Positions 59,598-64,000 of a stretch of DNA of 64,000 bases are shown here, piece after piece. Both the position numbers and the translations under genes were made by a program. Position 1 is the first letter of the stretch, and the number at the start of each line of letters is the position of its first letter. The DNA lies in NCBI GenBank assembly GCA_034004685.1, contig JAVEWG010000001.1, forward strand, positions 124,001 through 188,000. The letters run 5' to 3'. Under the pieces are notes generated by a model. It was not told the origin of the DNA. It saw nothing but the letters and a program-made list of their open reading frames with translations, and ran no database searches. The DNA is from JAEUNX01 sp034004685 (GTDB lineage Bacteria > Pseudomonadota > Gammaproteobacteria > Burkholderiales > Rhodocyclaceae).

Positions 59598-61844
59598 ATG
59601 GGTAGAGCCGGCAAGACCGTGGGGGCAGCTTCTCCGGCACTCCCCGCGCTGACCAGGAGAGCGGGTCTTGGCGGCATGCTCTTGCTGTGCGCCCAGCAAG
59701 TCCTGGGGGTGGCCTCCATCGACGCCGACGTGGACAAGCTCATGCCCCTTTCCCTGATCGAATTGATCCGGGTGCCCGTGGTCACCGCCTCCCGGCAACC
59801 CGAAACCCGGGACCAGACCCCCTCCCACATCGTGGTGGTGACCCAGCAGCAGATTCGCGAGCGCCGGTACAAGAACCTGGCCGATCTGCTGGAGGACATG
59901 CCCGGGGTGGACTTCATGCGGGGCACCAAGTCTTCCCAGTACAACCAGTTCACCGTTCAGGGTTACATCGGCCCCAACGAGCTGGTCATCATGCTCGATG
60001 GCATCCGCATCGGCCATCCCGCCGGCGGAAACATCCCGGTGGCGGACAACCTGGCCCTCTATCACGCCAAACAGGTCGAGATCGTCTACGGCCCCGCCGC
60101 GGCCCTGTATGGCGCCGACGCGGTGGCCGGGGTGGTCAATATCATCACCGAACATGCCGGCGAGCGGGACGGGGCCTGGGTTTCCGTGGGCGGCGGCAAC
60201 TTCGGCAGCCAGGAAAGCGCCTTCATGGCCGGCGCCAAGGGGGGCGAGGGGCTGGCCCTGAGCGTAGGCGGCCACGCCCAGCAGTCGGACCGGGCGCCCC
60301 TGAATGAATACTATCGTTCCGAATTCGCCAAGAAGAACGCCACCACCTTCTCGGGACAAGTGGTGACCCCCGCCGCCCTGCGGGAAGATTACGTGGGCGA
60401 GATGGGCAGCCGCAGCCTGTTTGCCCGCATGGATCTGGGCAAGGATCTGACCCTGGGTTTCTACCGCAACGTCTTCCGCAGCTTGACCAGCACCGGCGAC
60501 CCCCCCGCCACCGCCCTGTACCTGTCTGGCTCCCGCTGGATCACCCAGACCGACACCTTCTACGGCAAATACCGCTTCGACGTGACCCCGAACCTCTCCG
60601 GGGAGTTGGTCATCGATTACGCCAACATGGAGGTGGATCCCCAGGCCCGCTACGTCAACATCTACAACAACTTCATCCCGGGCCATTCCTATGTCCGGGG
60701 CGAGCGCAAGGGAATCGAACAAAACTTCAACTGGCGGCTGAACGAAGTTCACCGCATCCAGGCTGGCGTCGGCCATCAAAAGTATTACGCCATCGAAGTC
60801 GCTTCCCTGCCGGCCCCCTACGACACTGACAAATCCCCCGGGAAGCAGGGTTTCAACTACCTCAACACCCCCCTCCCCCAGAAGATTCAGGCGGCATCCT
60901 TCATCAACACCTCGGCCTACGCCCAGATCCAGTCGGAATGGAGCCCGCGCTTTTCCACCATGGCCGGGGTGCGCATCGACCACCATTCCGACTACGGCGC
61001 CGCTACCAACCCCCGCCTTGGCGCCATCTGGCGGCTTGACGACCAGCACGTACTCAAAGCCCTCTACGGGGAAGCCTTCCGGGCACCCTCCACCGAAGAA
61101 AGCCTGAGCTCTTTCGGGATTTTCGACGGCACCAAGGATAGCCAGGGGCGTTACATCGGCACCAGTTTCCGGATCCCCAACGCCAACCTGGAGCCGGAAA
61201 AGGCCCGGACCTTCAGCCTGACCTGGGACTGGCGGCCCCGCCCGGACCTGAACTTCGTGGCCAACGCCTATCGCAGCCAGATCCACAACCTGATTGTGAC
61301 CCAGGCCTCCACGGCGGTGGACGCCATCCCCGGAGCGATCCTGATCAACCCGGAGACCAAGGGCAACGCCGGCAAGCAAACCCATGCCGGCATCGATCTG
61401 ATGAGCCAATGGCGCGTGCAGCTAGGTCATGCCTGGTCGGCCGATCTATGGGGCAGCGCCAGCTGGGTTCAGGGCAAGATCGACCAGGGCAACGGGCAGG
61501 AATGGGACATCAGCCTGGTGGCCGACCAGAAGGTCAAGCTGGGCACCACCTTCCGCTATCTGGACCGCTTCACCCTCACCCCCCAGGTGCTGTGGATCGG
61601 CGACACCAGCAACGGACGCAGATCCGACCAGCCCCCGGACCGCCTGATCACCCCCGGCTACACCCTCACCAACCTGCACGCTGGCTGGCACAAGCTGCTG
61701 GACGGCAAGGCCACCGTCTGGCTGGACATCTACAATCTGCTGGACGAGCGTTACTACGCCGCCCACGGTTCGGCCAGCCGCACCTTCTTCGACATGCCGC
61801 AACAGCCCCGCCGCTGGATGGCTTCCCTCGACTACCGGTTTTGA
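59598..61844 (+). CDS. TonB-dependent outer-membrane receptor
   Basis: This 748-residue receptor has an N-terminal export signal (hydrophobic GLGGMLLLCAQQVLGVAS near 22-40) and a plug domain (about 55-180, with VVTASRQPET as a TonB-box-like start and LADLLEDMPGVDF). A 22-strand barrel follows, ending in ...LDYRF with the terminal Phe needed for BAM recognition. The substrate is not readable; siderophores, cobalamin or other chelates are usual. The ATG at 59598 is used; a GTG two codons upstream is possible. A YfiR-family gene and a histidine kinase follow, an arrangement that suggests signalling as well as uptake. Confidence 0.92.
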   Translation: MGRAGKTVGAASPALPALTRRAGLGGMLLLCAQQVLGVASIDADVDKLMPLSLIELIRVPVVTASRQPETRDQTPSHIVVVTQQQIRERRYKNLADLLEDMPGVDFMRGTKSSQYNQFTVQGYIGPNELVIMLDGIRIGHPAGGNIPVADNLALYHAKQVEIVYGPAAALYGADAVAGVVNIITEHAGERDGAWVSVGGGNFGSQESAFMAGAKGGEGLALSVGGHAQQSDRAPLNEYYRSEFAKKNATTFSGQVVTPAALREDYVGEMGSRSLFARMDLGKDLTLGFYRNVFRSLTSTGDPPATALYLSGSRWITQTDTFYGKYRFDVTPNLSGELVIDYANMEVDPQARYVNIYNNFIPGHSYVRGERKGIEQNFNWRLNEVHRIQAGVGHQKYYAIEVASLPAPYDTDKSPGKQGFNYLNTPLPQKIQAASFINTSAYAQIQSEWSPRFSTMAGVRIDHHSDYGAATNPRLGAIWRLDDQHVLKALYGEAFRAPSTEESLSSFGIFDGTKDSQGRYIGTSFRIPNANLEPEKARTFSLTWDWRPRPDLNFVANAYRSQIHNLIVTQASTAVDAIPGAILINPETKGNAGKQTHAGIDLMSQWRVQLGHAWSADLWGSASWVQGKIDQGNGQEWDISLVADQKVKLGTTFRYLDRFTLTPQVLWIGDTSNGRRSDQPPDRLITPGYTLTNLHAGWHKLLDGKATVWLDIYNLLDERYYAAHGSASRTFFDMPQQPRRWMASLDYRF

Positions 61845-61891
61845 ACTTGGCGCGGGATGATCGAGCTGCCGATTTTCGAGGGCTCACCGGC

Positions 61892-62431
61892 GTGACGTGC
61901 AGGCTGCGTGCCGCGTTGCTCCTGTTGGCCGGCTGCCTGCTGGCGTCGCCGGCGCTGGCCCAGAGCACGGCCATGGCGGAGTACGCCGTGAAGTCCGCCC
62001 TGCTGTTCAAGCTCCCCCTCTTCGTGTACCAGCCCGAGGCCCGCCGCCGGGGGGGAGACCTGGACATGTGCCTGCTGGGCAGCAATCCCTTCGGCAACGC
62101 CCTGGAAAAGCTGGCCAAGACTTCCATCGACGGCCGCAACGTCCGGCTCCACAAGCTCGCCAGCGCCGCCGAAGCCGGGGACTGCGACTTCCTGTTCATC
62201 GCCCGCAGCGAAGCCGACGCCCTGGATGGAACCCTGCGCCAACTCCAGGGCTTGCCCGTCGTCACCGTCTCCGACATCGAAGGTTTCGCTCGGGCCAGCG
62301 GCATGGTGGAGTTCGCCCTGGGCGGAGATGGGGCTCCCATCAGCATCCTCATCAACCGCAAGGCGGCCCAGAAACACGGCATTGAGTTCAATGCCCAGCT
62401 CCTGCGCCTGGCCAAGGTGGTGGAACCATGA
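61892..62431 (+). CDS. YfiR family periplasmic protein
   Basis: This 179-residue exported protein has a signal peptide (LRAALLLLAGCLLASPALA|Q) and the YfiR/DUF4154 fold: AEYAVKSALLFKLPLFV opening, C-LLG-NPFG, FLFIARSE and a C-terminal ISILINRKAAQKHGIEF-type segment. In Pseudomonas, YfiR binds and restrains the YfiN cyclase in the periplasm. Here the likely partner is the sensor kinase whose start overlaps its stop (ATGA). The start is a GTG at 61892 with GAGGG about 9 bases upstream. Confidence 0.88.
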   Translation: MTCRLRAALLLLAGCLLASPALAQSTAMAEYAVKSALLFKLPLFVYQPEARRRGGDLDMCLLGSNPFGNALEKLAKTSIDGRNVRLHKLASAAEAGDCDFLFIARSEADALDGTLRQLQGLPVVTVSDIEGFARASGMVEFALGGDGAPISILINRKAAQKHGIEFNAQLLRLAKVVEP

Positions 62432-64000
62432 GGCAAGCCACCCTCCCCTGGCTGCGGTCGATCCGGGGCCGGCTGCTGATGCTCTCCGCCAGCGGCCTGG
62501 CCACTGCCCTGCTGATCCTCTTCGGGCTGCTCCTCTACCAGCAGCACCGCCTGATCCGCAGCGAATGGCTCACCTCCCTGTCGGCCCAGGCCCGCCTGGT
62601 GGCGGCCAACAGCCAGGCGGCGGTGGCCTTCGAGGACCGCCAGGAAGCCCAACTGCTGCTCAACGTGGTGAAAAGCAATCCCTCCATCCTGCGGGCACGG
62701 CTCCTGGTGGGCCCGGAGCAAAAGGTGTTCGCCGAGTTTATCCGGGACGCAGACGGCCTTCAGCTACCCGCCCGGACCCCGTCCGAAAACCATAGCGAGG
62801 GCTATTTTGGCGACGGTCTCCTCACGGTCTGGGCCCCCCTGCCCGGCTTCGGGCTCCACGGGGAAGTGGAATTGACGGCCTCCCTGGCCGGCATGCGGGA
62901 AGCCCTGCTGCGTACCGTCCTGGAAAGCGTCGCCGCCCTGTCCCTTGCCCTCGGGCTGTCGATTCTGCTGTCCACCCTGGTGGCCCGGCGGATTTCCCAC
63001 CCTATCGAGCAGTTGAGCCGGCTGGTGTCCCTGCTGGCAATGAACGCCGGCCTCAAAGAACGGGTCCAGGTCCAGGGGGACGACGAGATCTCCCGCCTCG
63101 GCCTCGGGCTGAACCGGATGATCGACACCTTACAGGAGCGGGACCGGGAGCTGGCCGCCTACCAGGAAGACCTGGAACGGTTGGTGGATCAGCGAACCAA
63201 CGCCCTCCACCTGGCCACCGAAGAGGCCAACCGGGCCAATCGGGCCAAGTCGGATTTCCTGGCCCGCATGAGCCATGAAATCCGCACCCCCATGAACGCC
63301 ATCATCGGCCTGGGCAAGCTGCTCCTCAAAACCCGCCTGGACAGCCAGCAGCGGGACTACCAGGAAAAGGTGCTGGCCTCGTCGGAAACCTTGCTGGCCA
63401 TCATCAACGACGTGCTCGACTACTCCCGGATCGAGGCCGGCAAGCTGGCTATCGAGGCTATTCCCTTCGACCTTTCCCGGGTCATGGACAAACTGTCCAG
63501 CCAAGTGGACCTCAAGGCCCAGGAAAAAGGGCTGGAGCTACTGTTCATCATTGACCGGGCGGTGCCCCGCCGCCTGGTGGGCGACCCCCTCCGGCTGGGA
63601 CAGGTGCTCCTGAATCTGGCCAACAACGCGGTGAAGTTCACCCACCAGGGGGAAGTGGTGGTGCGGGTGGCCCTGGCCGAGGCCAAGCCCCTCGCCCAGG
63701 CGGGGGACGTCCGCCTGGACTTCACCATCCGGGACAGCGGCATGGGCATCCCCGCCGAGCGGCTGGAGGGGCTCTTCGACCCCTTCACCCAGGTGGACGG
63801 CTCCATCACCCGCCGTTTTGGCGGCAGCGGCCTGGGCCTGGCCATCTGCAAGCAGCTGGCCGAGATGATGGGGGGCGAAATCAGCGTTGCCAGCACCCCC
63901 GGCCAAGGCAGCATCTTCCACGTCCAGCTACCCTTCGGACAGGTCGACGGCGCCGACGCGCAGCCCCCCGAAACGTCGCCCCGGCTCAAGGACGTCCCCA
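62428..64000 (+). CDS. CHASE8-like/HAMP sensor histidine kinase (cut by the right window edge)
   Basis: At least 524 residues are visible and no stop is reached. A first membrane helix (about 16-38), a periplasmic CHASE8-like sensor (about 45-160, with AQARLVAANSQAAVAFED and ILRARLLVG), a second helix (about 166-186) and HAMP (about 187-240) are followed by the HisKA domain with phospho-acceptor His283 in MSHEIRTPMNAI. The ATP-binding domain has N-box LLNLANNAVKF, DSGMGI and GGSGLGL. The sequence after the kinase core suggests a receiver domain may follow, making it a hybrid kinase. It is translationally coupled to the YfiR-family gene. Confidence 0.92.
   Translation, partial: MRQATLPWLRSIRGRLLMLSASGLATALLILFGLLLYQQHRLIRSEWLTSLSAQARLVAANSQAAVAFEDRQEAQLLLNVVKSNPSILRARLLVGPEQKVFAEFIRDADGLQLPARTPSENHSEGYFGDGLLTVWAPLPGFGLHGEVELTASLAGMREALLRTVLESVAALSLALGLSILLSTLVARRISHPIEQLSRLVSLLAMNAGLKERVQVQGDDEISRLGLGLNRMIDTLQERDRELAAYQEDLERLVDQRTNALHLATEEANRANRAKSDFLARMSHEIRTPMNAIIGLGKLLLKTRLDSQQRDYQEKVLASSETLLAIINDVLDYSRIEAGKLAIEAIPFDLSRVMDKLSSQVDLKAQEKGLELLFIIDRAVPRRLVGDPLRLGQVLLNLANNAVKFTHQGEVVVRVALAEAKPLAQAGDVRLDFTIRDSGMGIPAERLEGLFDPFTQVDGSITRRFGGSGLGLAICKQLAEMMGGEISVASTPGQGSIFHVQLPFGQVDGADAQPPETSPRLKDVP

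Noticed and set aside
59202..61409. A 735-codon open frame antisense to the TonB receptor gene
   Set aside because: It is a mirror of a GC-rich gene with strong third-position bias, is rich in Gly/Gln/His, has no recognisable domain, and the plus-strand frame encodes a clear receptor.
1..64000. CRISPR arrays, tRNA or rRNA genes, prophage genes
   Set aside because: No regularly spaced short repeats, no cloverleaf-like genes and no phage structural or integrase genes were recognised on either strand.

Overview
This window is a GC-rich chromosomal scaffold segment from a proteobacterium, most likely a betaproteobacterium of the Rhodocyclales (Azospira-like). The taxonomic call is an inference. 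It rests on the GC-rich coding, the long rpsB-to-rnhB cluster, zipA between smc and ligA, an isc operon ending in iscX, and the mix of chemotaxis, c-di-GMP and TonB/YfiR signalling genes. No tRNA, rRNA or CRISPR array was seen.

Layout. (1) 1-3867 is the right-hand end of a Tn3-superfamily (Tn21-type) transposon. It carries a P-type cation ATPase (running off the left edge), a tandem universal stress protein, a small HTH protein and a small membrane protein, and ends in a 38-bp terminal inverted repeat at 3830-3867. The element sits inside, and truncates, an exported alpha/beta-hydrolase gene. (2) 4655-9335 is a biotin operon, bioA-F-H-C-D, in which every junction overlaps. (3) 9442-24803 is a conserved minus-strand supercluster, transcribed rpsB-tsf-pyrH-frr-uppS-cdsA-dxr-rseP-bamA-skp-lpxD-fabZ-lpxA-lpxB-rnhB, then a CopD-like gene and an RNA methyltransferase. 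It links translation, isoprenoid and phospholipid supply, lipid A synthesis and outer-membrane protein assembly. (4) 25064-29727 holds map and glnD facing def and a methylthio-nucleoside phosphorylase gene. (5) 29865-31903 is typA/bipA, interrupted by a 100-N assembly gap flanked by identical 127-bp ends. It is followed by a strong bidirectional terminator. (6) 31987-39592 is smc-zipA-ligA-galU on the minus strand. (7) 39720-45103 is dapC-dapD-pilU-dapE-prmB, followed by an orphan response regulator. (8) 45767-52364 is the iron-sulfur operon iscR-(second cysteine desulfurase)-iscS-iscU-iscA-hscB-hscA-fdx-iscX, with a visible promoter and IscR operator. cysE and trmJ lie upstream on the same strand, and suhB diverges from trmJ. 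(9) 54906-59202 is a three-gene signalling operon: a transducer with no extracytoplasmic sensor, a NIT-like protein and a PAS-PAS-GGDEF-EAL protein. (10) 59598-64000 is a TonB receptor, a YfiR-family protein and a CHASE8-like/HAMP histidine kinase cut by the right edge.

The host part is mostly housekeeping. The most unusual pieces are the transposon end with its stress and ion-transport cargo, the split chemoreceptor operon, the TonB-YfiR-kinase triad, the paired cysteine desulfurases, and several compact junctions, including a CTAG shared as the stop of two convergent genes.
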